Source of the DNA: Rhodanobacter sp. C03
GTDB lineage: Bacteria > Pseudomonadota > Gammaproteobacteria > Xanthomonadales > Rhodanobacteraceae
NCBI RefSeq assembly: GCF_002001175.1
Contig: NZ_MUNT01000007.1
Location: 1 to 64,000, forward strand
Reading direction: 5' to 3'
Length of the DNA stretch: 64,000 bases
Shown: positions 34,535-42,880 of the stretch, one piece after another
How positions within the stretch are numbered: the stretch's first letter is position 1
Layout of the letters: the number at the start of each line of letters is the position of its first letter
Translations under genes and position numbers: made by a program
Notes under the pieces: model-generated
Databases searched by the model: none
The model's input: only the letters and a program-made list of their open reading frames with translations
What the model was told of the DNA's origin: nothing

Positions 34535-35929
34535 CTAACGGGCGGCCTCGTATGCCGCCACGGCCAACCCGGACACCACGCCCAGCGACGGATCGCCTTG
34601 CACCAGCGGGATCTCCGGGAAGCAGGCCTGCACGCGCGCCTTGACCTGCGGTGAGCGCGAGGTGCCGCCGGTGAGGAAGACGCTGGCGGGGAGTTCGTCG
34701 AGGTCGTTGCGCACGGTTGCCAGGGTGCGTTCCAACTGGCCGAGAAACGAGGCGATGGCGCTGTGGAAGTCCTCGCTGTCGAGTTCGACCGCCAAGCCAT
34801 GCTCGATGAAATCCAGTTCGGTGCGATGGCGCGACGAGGTGCTCAGGGTGATCTTGCTGCGCTCGGCCGCCTGGTTGAGGCGGGTAGTGGCGCCGGGTTC
34901 CTGCAGGGCGCGCAGGCGTGCGCCGTACGGTTCGTCGATGAGGCGATAGTTCTGCTGGCGGAACTCGCGCTGCTTGGGCAGGTTGTGCACGCTGGCGGCA
35001 TCCACGAATCGGTGCGCGGGCATGCTGATCTGATCTTTGCCCAGCTGCGGCATGAAGCTGTGCAGGCTGACGCTCACGTCGAGGTCGGTGCCGCCCTTGG
35101 GCAGGCCCCAGCTGCGCGCGATCCGCGCGGCTTCGCCGCCACCGAGCTGGGCGTGCGCCACGTCGGTGGTGCCGCCACCGATGTCGACGATCAGCGCGTA
35201 CTGCCGCTGTTGCAGGCTCTGGTGGTAGTGCATCGCGGCGGCGGCCGGCTCTTCCAGAAACGACACGTGATCGAAACCAGCCACTGCGGCCGCCTCGCGC
35301 AGGATCTCGATCGCCTGAGCCGATCCCTGCGCACCCATCGAGCTGCGGAATTCCACCGGCCGTCCGATCACCGCGCCACGCACCGGCACGCCGAACTGGC
35401 GGCTGGCGCTGAGGCGGATGTGTTCGAGGATATGCGTGGCGATATGCACGATGACCTTGCGCACCTGCGGGTCGAGCCGGTAGCCGAACATCGACTTGGG
35501 CGACTCGATCAGGTTGCCGCCGCCACTTTCCAGATAGCCTTCCACCGCTTCCTCGCCGAACAGCGCGTGCTGGAAGCTGGCGACCGAGGCGCTGGCGGCG
35601 CGGGTCTGTTCCTCCAACCACTGCCGCCGCACCACGCGCAGCGCTTCGCGGCGCAGCTCATCTTCACTGCGTGATGCCGGTGCCTGACCGCGCGCGGCGG
35701 CGGCCGTGGCCTGCTGGCGCTGCTGGATTCTGGCCAGCCGCAGCTGGGTCTCCAGTTGCGCTTCCAGCGCGGGAGTCAGGGCAAAGTCATTGGGGTCCGG
35801 CACCAGCTCGGGGAAATACACCGCCGTGCGGAACTGCTCGGCGTCGCCGAAACGCACCAGACACAGCTCGCCCTCGATGATGGCCGCGGCGGCCGAGTAA
35901 CTGGTGCCGAAATCGATACCGATGTGCAT
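34535..35929 (-). CDS. yegD: Hsp70-family ATPase of the YegD type
   Basis: 464 residues. IGIDFGTSYSAAA is the phosphate-1 loop of the actin/Hsp70 ATPase, FLEEPAAAAMHY and LIVDIGGGTTDVA are the connect and phosphate-2 motifs, and SVFLTGGTSRSP is the adenosine motif. The protein ends after the nucleotide-binding domain and has no substrate-binding domain, as in YegD. An inserted Ala/Gln/Arg-rich helical stretch (about 60-100) is also seen in this subgroup. Cytoplasmic; partner proteins are unknown. Confidence 0.85.
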   Translation of the reverse strand: MHIGIDFGTSYSAAAAIIEGELCLVRFGDAEQFRTAVYFPELVPDPNDFALTPALEAQLETQLRLARIQQRQQATAAAARGQAPASRSEDELRREALRVVRRQWLEEQTRAASASVASFQHALFGEEAVEGYLESGGGNLIESPKSMFGYRLDPQVRKVIVHIATHILEHIRLSASRQFGVPVRGAVIGRPVEFRSSMGAQGSAQAIEILREAAAVAGFDHVSFLEEPAAAAMHYHQSLQQRQYALIVDIGGGTTDVAHAQLGGGEAARIARSWGLPKGGTDLDVSVSLHSFMPQLGKDQISMPAHRFVDAASVHNLPKQREFRQQNYRLIDEPYGARLRALQEPGATTRLNQAAERSKITLSTSSRHRTELDFIEHGLAVELDSEDFHSAIASFLGQLERTLATVRNDLDELPASVFLTGGTSRSPQVKARVQACFPEIPLVQGDPSLGVVSGLAVAAYEAAR

Positions 35930-36051
35930 GGGTCACGCTGTCACTGGATGGCAACCCGGCAGTATGACGGCTGCGCCGACGCTGGCCTAGGCATCATGCA
36001 GGAATAAACCATCGCACGATGGCGGTGGCGCATCAGGTGCAACGAGCAACT

Positions 36052-36774
36052 TCAGAGGGCAGCGGAATCCCGCGACGCGCTGAGGATATCGCCGCCGGCC
36101 TTGATCTGAACCAGCGCCGCTGTCGAAAGACCCCTGAACGAGGAGGGCGGCACGGCGAACGAATGCGGGCTGCCATCCCAGTTGCCCAGATGCACCAGTT
36201 CGCGCACCACATTGCGGTGTGGCAGCGTGCGGCCACCGTTCTCGCCGCCGCCGATGGCCACGTTGATCGTGCGCGGGTCGTAACGCACCAGCCACACGTC
36301 ACAGTCGGCAGCCGGTTTTCCCGCGCCTACAACGAGCTGGCCATGCTCCCAGGACAATGGCGGCCCCTGCGCGGTTGTTGCATCGGCGATGACCTGGTCG
36401 AGTTGCGCACGATCGGAGCCGACCAGATCGCTGTGACCGTTCACGTAAACCTGCGGCGTCCACACGTTGCCGTGCCTGTGATGCCGTGCATACGCCCATT
36501 GCCGTTCCGTATACGCCTGTTTGGCGAACGTATCTTTCCAGCCGATGCTGTCCCAGTAGGTGACGCCGTAGGACAACGCGAGAATGCCCGGCTGTCCCGC
36601 GATGGCATTGAGATTGGCCTCGGCCGGCGGGCACGACGAGCAGCCCTGACTCTGGAACAGTTCGACCACCACGAGTGGGGCGGTCGTTGGCAGTTCCTGC
36701 GCGTAGCCCAGTTCACAGCAGGCCAGCAGCGACAGTGCCCCGAGCAGGAGTTTCAACAATGGACGGGTCATCAT
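36052..36774 (-). CDS. DUF1223 exported thioredoxin-like protein
   Basis: 240 residues with a signal peptide (about 1-25). VVVELFQSQGCSSCPPAEAN (about 34-53) is the hallmark of DUF1223; CSSC is the thioredoxin-like redox motif. TPQVYVNGHSDLVGSD follows at the usual position. Members are periplasmic and of unknown redox role. Two adjacent ATG codons at 36774 and 36771 are possible starts. It is divergent from the membrane-protein gene at 37011. Confidence 0.88.
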   Translation of the reverse strand: MMTRPLLKLLLGALSLLACCELGYAQELPTTAPLVVVELFQSQGCSSCPPAEANLNAIAGQPGILALSYGVTYWDSIGWKDTFAKQAYTERQWAYARHHRHGNVWTPQVYVNGHSDLVGSDRAQLDQVIADATTAQGPPLSWEHGQLVVGAGKPAADCDVWLVRYDPRTINVAIGGGENGGRTLPHRNVVRELVHLGNWDGSPHSFAVPPSSFRGLSTAALVQIKAGGDILSASRDSAAL

Positions 36775-37010
36775 GGTGATCGTGCTCCGGTCGACACATC
36801 GGGCAGGCGAATCAAAGCTGGGTGTCGGTACTCTTTCTTCGTCATGGCGTGGAGAAAGTTACCTTGTGCTGGCGTTATCGACGGGTTGGGACGAGTCACG
36901 GCTCAAGCCGTTAACGCAGTCATGGACACTCATCGGCAGCCGCGGGTAATAATCGGCGCTGCGCTGCTTTTGCGTGGTGGGCGTATCGTAAATCACACAG
37001 GGGGAAGGGA

Positions 37011-37391
37011 ATGAATACCTACAATCCGTACGAGGCGCCGAAAGCCGACGTGTCGGCACCGATGATGGACGAGGCTGGCATCGAACAGGTCGCCAGCGCG
37101 CAGAAGTTGATCATCTACGCGATCCTCGCCTATTTCGCCGCCGCTGCCATACGGGCCATGTTGGGCCCGCTGGGTCTGCTGGTTGCATTGGGTGCGCTGC
37201 TCATGGGGCTGGTCGGCACCTATCGTCTTTGTTCAGGCCTTGGGTTTTCGATGGGATCGCGAATCATCCTGATGGTGCTGATGTGCGTGCCGCTGGTGAG
37301 CCTGGTCGTGCTGCTGGTGCTGAACGCCAAGGCGACCAGGAAGCTGCAGGCGGCCGGCTATCGAGTGGGCTTGCTGGGGGCGTCGCGCTGA
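37011..37391 (+). CDS. Small inner-membrane protein with N-terminal NPYEAP motif
   Basis: 126 residues. The N-terminus NPYEAPKADV is a recurrent cytosolic motif of small membrane proteins in Xanthomonadales. Hydrophobic segments lie at about 32-48, 52-73 and 84-105. GGGGGAAGGGA directly before ATG is a strong ribosome binding site. Function unknown. Confidence 0.7.
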   Translation: MNTYNPYEAPKADVSAPMMDEAGIEQVASAQKLIIYAILAYFAAAAIRAMLGPLGLLVALGALLMGLVGTYRLCSGLGFSMGSRIILMVLMCVPLVSLVVLLVLNAKATRKLQAAGYRVGLLGASR

Positions 37392-37482
37392 AGCGCCAAA
37401 GGGAGCGAGGGTGATCCAGCCGAATTATTGACGGATCTCACGGGTTCACTACCAAGGTGGAGGGCCAGATACTTTGCGCATC

Positions 37483-37980
37483 ATGAAACGTCAGCTTGGG
37501 TTGCTGCCGATGTTGCCGTTGCTGGCGGCATGGGCTCATGCCGCGGCGCCTTCCTTCGCAGGTACGCTATGCCATGCGCCGGAGACGACGTATTTCAGCT
37601 GTGAAACGTCGCGACACAAGACAATCAGTCTGTGCGGCCACTTGCCGGCGAGCCTGCAGTATCGCTATGGCACAGCGGCGCGGATGGATCTGCAGTTTCC
37701 GGAGCAGGCATCGAAGGGTGCGGAACTGTTGCGCTATGCGCATTACAGCCGTTTCCAGACCGGTCGTGCTGAAGTCACGTTCAGCCATCTGAATGCCGAC
37801 TATGCGGTGTTTGACTACACCGAGAGCGGCAAGCGTCGGGCCGGTGTGCATGTCACGACGACCAGTGGCAGCGAGCTCGAGATTCGCTGCGTCGGGCCGA
37901 TTGGCGGCCAGCTGATTCCGCTCGGCAAAAGCCTGGGCTGCGATAGCGACAGTGCGCTCAACGGCGGTGCGTGCCCATGA
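37483..37980 (+). CDS. Exported protein of unknown function
   Basis: 165 residues from ATG 37483 (a TTG lies nine bases upstream). A signal peptide (about 1-21, ending AHAAA) is followed by a Cys-containing domain (GTLCHAPETTYFSCET, ISLCG, EIRCVGP) that probably forms disulfides. No family recognised. It ends 44 bases before the convergent META/DUF4377 gene. Confidence 0.65.
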   Translation: MKRQLGLLPMLPLLAAWAHAAAPSFAGTLCHAPETTYFSCETSRHKTISLCGHLPASLQYRYGTAARMDLQFPEQASKGAELLRYAHYSRFQTGRAEVTFSHLNADYAVFDYTESGKRRAGVHVTTTSGSELEIRCVGPIGGQLIPLGKSLGCDSDSALNGGACP

Positions 37981-38024
37981 ATGGCGCATGGGCTGGCGCG
38001 CGCAGCCTTGGCGACCTCAACGAG

Positions 38025-38870
38025 TCATGGATGTGTTGGCGCGACGTTTCCAGCGTTCGAATTTGAGGCTTTGACCATTTCGGTTTCGACCACCATGTCG
38101 AGTACGTAAGCAGTGGACGGTGCATCGGCCGGCGGTTGCTTCATCGTGTAACGTTTCACCCGCAGCACGTTGCGGGTGTCCGGTTGCTGGACATAGCCTT
38201 CGATGGTCTGCTGCAAGGGTTGCCATGGGCCGGGCTGGCCGCTGCGCAGGCCGTGCGCGTCGTAGTGAATTTCGCGCACCCGCAGGCAGGTCTGGTTCGG
38301 AATCAGCGGGTGCTGGCAAGGTATCGTGCCCGGTTCGACTTCCAGGAACACGGTTTCGCCGGCGTTGCCGTAGCGCGTCTCCGCGGTGACTACACCGCTG
38401 AATGTGAGCAGATGGCCGTCGTCGGCGACCAGCGTGAGCTGTGGTGTATTGCCAGTCATCGACAGGGTCAGCATCGGCTTGCTGCGCAGCACGGTGGTGA
38501 TGACGCTCTGGCGCTGCATCAGCGTCTGGTCGTGGCAGGCCATCATGGTATGCATCATCGGCGCGACCTGAAGATGGCCGTCGACGATCAGGTAGCTGCC
38601 GCCGATACCGTTGCAAGCGTTCTGCACGTGGATCCGGCCCTCGGCAAAGTCGAGCTGCAGCGGTTTGTCCGGCAGGCCAAACAGCGCATCGAGGCGCTTG
38701 CCGCTGCTGTCCACGGCATCGTGCAGTTGCCAGTCATAGCGGGCGAGAGTGTCGGGCGACACCTGTGCATTCGAGCTATTCGCAGTGGGCGTCGTCGCGC
38801 GAGTAGTCGATGCCGGTACGGCCATGCAGGCGGTGAGGGCGAGCGGGAACAGCAGCAGGCAGATTTTCAT
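38025..38870 (-). CDS. META and DUF4377 domain lipoprotein
   Basis: 281 residues from the ATG at 38870. The lipobox LTAC (Cys about residue 15) follows a short signal. Residues about 45-150 are a META domain (YDWQLHDAVDSSGKRLDAL, FAEGRIHVQNACNGIGGSY, as in HslJ). Residues about 180-265 are DUF4377 (FLEVEPGTIPCQHP, TCLRVREIHYDAHG, GYVQQPDTRNVLRVKRY). Both domains occur in envelope stress-associated lipoproteins; HslJ-like META proteins are linked to novobiocin resistance. Upstream in-frame codons are not used because the lipoprotein signal starts here. A hairpin terminator on the same strand lies 79 bases before the start. Confidence 0.85.
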   Translation of the reverse strand: MKICLLLFPLALTACMAVPASTTRATTPTANSSNAQVSPDTLARYDWQLHDAVDSSGKRLDALFGLPDKPLQLDFAEGRIHVQNACNGIGGSYLIVDGHLQVAPMMHTMMACHDQTLMQRQSVITTVLRSKPMLTLSMTGNTPQLTLVADDGHLLTFSGVVTAETRYGNAGETVFLEVEPGTIPCQHPLIPNQTCLRVREIHYDAHGLRSGQPGPWQPLQQTIEGYVQQPDTRNVLRVKRYTMKQPPADAPSTAYVLDMVVETEMVKASNSNAGNVAPTHP

Positions 38871-38948
38871 GGTGAGGCCTCCTCCAATCGCCGATTCAAT
38901 CATCCCCGGCGTGAACAGGGCTTGATCGCGCGATGGGCAGGCTGCCAC

Positions 38949-38982
38949 AAAAAAGCCGCGTCGGGCATGCGCCTGACGCGGC
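38949..38982 (-). terminator. Intrinsic terminator on the minus strand
   Basis: On the minus strand GCCGCGTC pairs with GACGCGGC over a 12-base loop that can itself pair in part, followed by six T residues. It may end the trmO transcript, which would run antisense to the DUF3309 gene, or act as an attenuator in the leader of the META/DUF4377 gene. Confidence 0.75.
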
Positions 38983-39195
38983 AAAGGGTTTGAACCGACC
39001 ACTGCCAGTGCATCGGGCGCCGTCAGCGGAGGATTCCGCGGCGGCCAGCACAAGTTAGCGGCCGGCTGTCTCAGGGACTGGGATCGCGCTGCGCGGATGC
39101 CGTCTTTCGCTCATCACACGGTCTAGACGAGTCCAGCAGGCACGATGCACTCCATGTTTGCCACTGCGGCACAACATCCAACGGAGAACGTGCCC

Positions 39196-39351
39196 ATGTT
39201 GATCACCATCCTGATTGTCGTGCTTGTCCTGGCGCTCGTCGGCGGCCTGCCGACCTGGCAGCATTCCCGTTCGTGGGGTTACGGGCCGAGCGGTGGCATC
39301 GGCCTGATCCTGGTCATCCTGCTGGTGCTTTTTCTGCTCGGCCGGCTGTGA
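39196..39351 (+). CDS. DUF3309 family small membrane protein
   Basis: 51 residues from ATG 39196. The pattern ILIVVLVLALVGGLPTW, then SWGYGPSGGIGLILV and a final LLGRL, is that of DUF3309: two short membrane helices joined by the conserved PTW-x6-WGYGPSGG loop. Function unknown. The longer frame starting at 39145 lacks the family N-terminus and is not used. Confidence 0.88.
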   Translation: MLITILIVVLVLALVGGLPTWQHSRSWGYGPSGGIGLILVILLVLFLLGRL

Positions 39352-39382
39352 GGCCGGCTCTGAGGCGATAACGAGCGCGCGC

Positions 39383-39919
39383 TCACTTTGCTGGTGTGCC
39401 GCGCGGCTTGCGCGGCCCCGGCGCGGAGTGCCGTCCCAGGGTTGCATCGATGCCATCGATCCAGCCGGCGCGTGCATCGGGAAAGGCATCGGCGTAGGGC
39501 ACGTACGGCTTGATGTCGAGGATCGGGGTGCCGTCGAGCAGGTCCATGCCGCGCACGCGTAGTGCATGTTCCTCCACGCCGACCAGTTCGACCGCGGACA
39601 GGCCGATCGCGTTCGGCCGATGCGGCGAGCGGGTTGCCAGCACGCTGCGTTTGCCGCCACCGCGCGGCGGCCGCACTTCGGCCTTCCAGCCTTCGCTGCG
39701 ATGGAACACGAACACCAGCCAGATGCGTTCGAAGCCGGCCAGATCGCGAAAAGCGATGGCTGGAAAGTCCGCCGTGAACTCGATGATGGCCTCGGCCACC
39801 GCGCCGGTCTCGGTGCCTTCCACCACGGTGGGCTGGTGTGGCGCGTCGATGCGCCGCGCATACGGCGAGCGCACGAAGGCGATCGGGTGGCAGGAGAACG
39901 CGCTGGAGGTATCGTTCAT
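39383..39919 (-). CDS. trmO: tRNA (N6-threonylcarbamoyladenosine37-N6)-methyltransferase TrmO
   Basis: 178 residues, covering the conserved TsaA/TrmO barrel (HPIAFVRSPYARRIDAPHQP at the start, FERIWLVFVFH, TRSPHRPNAIGLSAVELVGV, LDIKPYVPYAD). TrmO methylates t6A37 of certain tRNAs with SAM. Escherichia coli TrmO has a further C-terminal domain; this shorter form lacks it, as many bacterial members do. It is divergent from the YCII gene. Confidence 0.88.
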   Translation of the reverse strand: MNDTSSAFSCHPIAFVRSPYARRIDAPHQPTVVEGTETGAVAEAIIEFTADFPAIAFRDLAGFERIWLVFVFHRSEGWKAEVRPPRGGGKRSVLATRSPHRPNAIGLSAVELVGVEEHALRVRGMDLLDGTPILDIKPYVPYADAFPDARAGWIDGIDATLGRHSAPGPRKPRGTPAK

Positions 39920-40006
39920 GGTGGTCAGCGTGGCGGGATGGCGGCATTATCCATCCTCCGCACTCCTTCCCATGGCTTTATCCACCTTCTCCCTGTCGAG
40001 GACGCC

Positions 40007-40381
40007 ATGAAATACCTGGTGATGATCTATTGCGACGACACCTTGCTGGACGCGTTGCCGGACGGCGAGTTCGACACGATGATGCACGGCTGCTTCATGC
40101 ATGCCGACGAATTGCAGGCGCAAGGCCATCTGCACGACGCGCAGCAGCTGGAGGCGCCAGCCACGGCGCGGACGCTGCGTGTACGCAACGACCGCGTCAG
40201 CGTGGTCGACGGCCCGTTCGCCGAGACCAAGGAATACCTCGGCGGATTCAACCTGATCGAGGCCGACAGCATGGACGAGGCGGTGCGGATCGCTTCGGAG
40301 TTTCCGTGGTCGCGCACCGGTGCGATCGAGATCCGCCCGGTCCGCGACATGGCGGCGGTACGGCGACGGGTGGGCGCGTGA
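40007..40381 (+). CDS. YCII-related DGPF domain protein
   Basis: 124 residues from ATG 40007. MKYLVMIYCDD at the start, then VVDGPFAETKEYLGGFNLIE (about 67-86), is the DGPF/YCII-related family. Such proteins are often encoded with ECF sigma factors of the SigJ type, but none is next to it here. The function is unknown. The longer frame extending to 39566 is antisense to trmO and is rejected. Confidence 0.85.
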   Translation: MKYLVMIYCDDTLLDALPDGEFDTMMHGCFMHADELQAQGHLHDAQQLEAPATARTLRVRNDRVSVVDGPFAETKEYLGGFNLIEADSMDEAVRIASEFPWSRTGAIEIRPVRDMAAVRRRVGA

Positions 40382-40448
40382 TGGCTGGCGCTTCCCCCAC
40401 GGCGGCGGACGCGCCACCATGCGACTCCTGCCTGTCCGTGATCCACCC

Positions 40449-40982
40449 ATGAATTCATTCGACGACGACCATGATGCCGAGCGCGAATTCGACGATGTCG
40501 ATGAAGACTCGGTCGAGGCGAAGGTCTGGCAGCTGCTGCTGCTGATCAATCCCGGCGACGAGGAAACTGCGCTGCTGCAGTTCAACGACTACCGCGAGGC
40601 GGTGGCCGAGGTCGATGCCGACGAGGTCGAACCGATCGAGGTGATCGGCCGGGTGATCGACTGGCGCTCCGGTTTCATCGTGGGCACGCATGACCTGCGC
40701 TCTCTGGTGCAGGCGATCGACGAACTGTCCTCGCGCTGGAACCTGTCGGTGGACTGGAACGGCGACCCGGACGACGACGAGTTCTTCGACGACCTGGATG
40801 CGGCCGAGCTGTTCTCGATCGCCTACGACCGCCTGGCCGAGTTCGGCTACACGCTGTGGGCGTGGGAAACCGACGGCGACACCTATGCCGGCTGGATGAC
40901 GTTGACCCGCGACGGCGAGCCGCTGCGCGAGCTGGCCACTACGCTGGGCATCAACCTGCGGCTGGGCAGCGAAGTGAGCTGA
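40449..40982 (+). CDS. DUF6630 family protein
   Basis: 177 residues, very acidic. KVWQLLLLINPGDEETALLQ, IDWRSGFIVGTHDLRSL, WNLSVDWNGD and YTLWAWETDGDTYAGW are consistent with the DUF6630 family of cytoplasmic proteins. No signal peptide or catalytic motif. It lies 67 bases after the YCII gene and 67 before the HAD gene, so the three may be co-transcribed. Confidence 0.7.
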   Translation: MNSFDDDHDAEREFDDVDEDSVEAKVWQLLLLINPGDEETALLQFNDYREAVAEVDADEVEPIEVIGRVIDWRSGFIVGTHDLRSLVQAIDELSSRWNLSVDWNGDPDDDEFFDDLDAAELFSIAYDRLAEFGYTLWAWETDGDTYAGWMTLTRDGEPLRELATTLGINLRLGSEVS

Positions 40983-41049
40983 GCGGCGCTGGCAGGTGGG
41001 GGACGGCACAGCGCCGTCTGCGACGAGCACAAGAGCTGGATGGAATCCC

Positions 41050-41763
41050 ATGCTGCAACTGATCGGTTTCGATGGCGACGACACGCTGTGGCACAGCGAG
41101 GGCTATTACCGGCAGGCGAACGAGGAGTTCGCCACGATCGTCGGGCGTTACGTGGACCTGGCCGACCAGCAGGTGCACGACAGCATGCTGGTAACCGAGC
41201 AGCGCAACCTCAGGCTGTTCGGCTACGGTGCCAAGGGCATGGCGCTGTCGATGGTGGAGACTGCAATCACGGTCACCGATGGCCGTATAACGGCGAGTGA
41301 TATCCATCGGTTGATCGAGCTGGGCAAGGACGTGCTGCAGCATCCGGTGGAATTGCTGCCGGGCATCCGCGAGGCGGTCGAGGCGGTGGCGATGCATCAC
41401 GCGGTGGTGTTGATCACCAAGGGTGACCTGTTCCATCAGGAAAAGAAGGTCGCGCAATCAGGCCTGGCCGAGCTGTTCCGCCGCATCGAGATCGTGTCGG
41501 AGAAGAACGCCGACACCTACCGGCGCGTGTTGGCCGAGTTCAAGCTGCAGCCGGCGCAGTTCGCCATGGTCGGCAATTCGCTGCGCTCGGATATCGAGCC
41601 GGTGGTGCGCCTGGGTGGCTGGGGCATCCACATGCCCTATCACGTGACTTGGGCGCATGAGTTGGAGCATGGTCTCGGCGACGACAACCCGCATGTGATC
41701 ACGGTGGAGACGCCATCGGCCATTCCCGCAGCGGTGGCGCAGTTGCGTGAGCGGGCGGCTTGA
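41050..41763 (+). CDS. HAD-superfamily hydrolase
   Basis: 237 residues from ATG 41050. Motif I is IGFDGDDTLW (nucleophile Asp8, acid Asp10), motif II VVLITKGD, motif III the Lys of SEKNADTYR, and motif IV MVGNSLRSDIEP. A helical cap lies between motifs I and II. It should dephosphorylate a small metabolite; the substrate is unknown. Confidence 0.85.
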   Translation: MLQLIGFDGDDTLWHSEGYYRQANEEFATIVGRYVDLADQQVHDSMLVTEQRNLRLFGYGAKGMALSMVETAITVTDGRITASDIHRLIELGKDVLQHPVELLPGIREAVEAVAMHHAVVLITKGDLFHQEKKVAQSGLAELFRRIEIVSEKNADTYRRVLAEFKLQPAQFAMVGNSLRSDIEPVVRLGGWGIHMPYHVTWAHELEHGLGDDNPHVITVETPSAIPAAVAQLRERAA

Positions 41764-41786
41764 ATCTCGCGCTGCGCGTTCACTGC

Positions 41787-42728
41787 TTACTGAGGTGATT
41801 TGGTGCCGGGAAACGTGATCCTGGAGTCGTGCAACCACTCCGGATTGACTTCGTACATCTCGCGGATGATTTCCTTGATCGTGTCGATGTATTCGGATGG
41901 ATCGTTGACCCGATAGATCATGATCAGTGGCGAGATCGCGTCTTCGTCGTCGATGTCGCGGTAGTGGATGTCGTGGCGCAGTGCCTGGGCCGAGGCCGGT
42001 ACCACGCACAGGCCGACTTCGGCGGCGACCAGTCCCAGTGCGGTCTGCAGCTCGCGCACCTCCTGCACTTCGGCCGGGCGCACGCCGCGGTCGGCGAGCA
42101 GCGACAGCACGGAGTCGGCGAAGCTGGGGCGAGGTTCCTTCGGATAGACGATCAGGTTTTGCTGCGCGAGCGCGTCGATCGGTACCGGGCCTTCGCCTTC
42201 GAACAGCGGGTGGCTGCAAGGTATCGCCAGCATCAATCGCTCCTCGCGCATGATCACGCGTTCCACCGCCGGGTCCGGCACGCGGATGCGGCCGAAGCCG
42301 ACATCGATGCGGCGGTTCTTCAATGCCTCGGTCTGTTGCGCGGAGAGCAGTTCCACCAGCTGCACGTCCAGCTCCGGATAGTGCTGGCGCAGCCGCCGCA
42401 CGACCAGCGGCAAGCCGCCGTAGAGGGTGGAGGACACGAAGCCGATCGACAGCACGCTGCGCTCGGATTTGCCCAGGCGCCGCGTTGCCAGCTTGGTCTG
42501 TTCGATGCGGCCGAGGATCTGCAGCGCTTGCTCGTAGAAGTAGCGCCCGGCGTCGGTGAGTTTGAGCGGACGACTGGTGCGCACCAGCAGTTGTACGCCG
42601 ATGTCTTCTTCCAACTGCTGGATCTGTCGGCTCAGCGGTGGCTGCGCAATGTGCAGCAGTTCGGCCGCGCGGGTGAAATTGCGCTCGCGCGCCACGGCGA
42701 CGAAGTAACGGAGTTGGCGGAGGTCCAC
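41787..42728 (-). CDS. catR: LysR-type regulator of the benzoate/catechol genes (CatR/BenM type)
   Basis: 313 residues. The N-terminus MDLRQLRYFVAVARERNFTR and the HTH (AAELLHIAQPPLSRQIQQLE) match CatR/CatM/BenM closely; residues about 90-300 are the effector domain. These proteins sense cis,cis-muconate (and benzoate for BenM) and activate the divergent catabolic genes while repressing themselves. It is divergent from catB with 152 bases between them, and the operator in that gap has the exact CatM/BenM consensus. Whether it is better named catR or benM cannot be told from sequence. Confidence 0.88.
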   Translation of the reverse strand: MDLRQLRYFVAVARERNFTRAAELLHIAQPPLSRQIQQLEEDIGVQLLVRTSRPLKLTDAGRYFYEQALQILGRIEQTKLATRRLGKSERSVLSIGFVSSTLYGGLPLVVRRLRQHYPELDVQLVELLSAQQTEALKNRRIDVGFGRIRVPDPAVERVIMREERLMLAIPCSHPLFEGEGPVPIDALAQQNLIVYPKEPRPSFADSVLSLLADRGVRPAEVQEVRELQTALGLVAAEVGLCVVPASAQALRHDIHYRDIDDEDAISPLIMIYRVNDPSEYIDTIKEIIREMYEVNPEWLHDSRITFPGTKSPQ

Positions 42729-42808
42729 GGAGATGCCTGCTGCGAATGGCTATCCAGGGTATGTTGCAGAGCAGCCAAGTCATGAAAACCAAGGCTTGCG
42801 CCCGGACT

Positions 42809-42823
42809 ATACCGCATAGGTAT
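42809..42823 (+). promoter_or_regulatory. CatM/BenM-type operator ATAC-N7-GTAT
   Basis: ATACCGCATAGGTAT fits the published ATAC-N7-GTAT recognition site of CatM and BenM perfectly and is a T-N11-A LysR box. It lies 58 bases before the catB start and 80 bases from the regulator start, where an activator site is expected. Confidence 0.85.
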
Positions 42824-42880
42824 CAAGCGAGACTGCAACGGTCTTGGACTGCGTACGCCGATTGCACGAAGAATCGGCCC

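Noticed and set aside
38985-39060. tRNA-like GGTTCAAACCC on the minus strand
   Set aside because: No acceptor stem, anticodon arm or D arm can be formed around it; it lies beside an intrinsic terminator.
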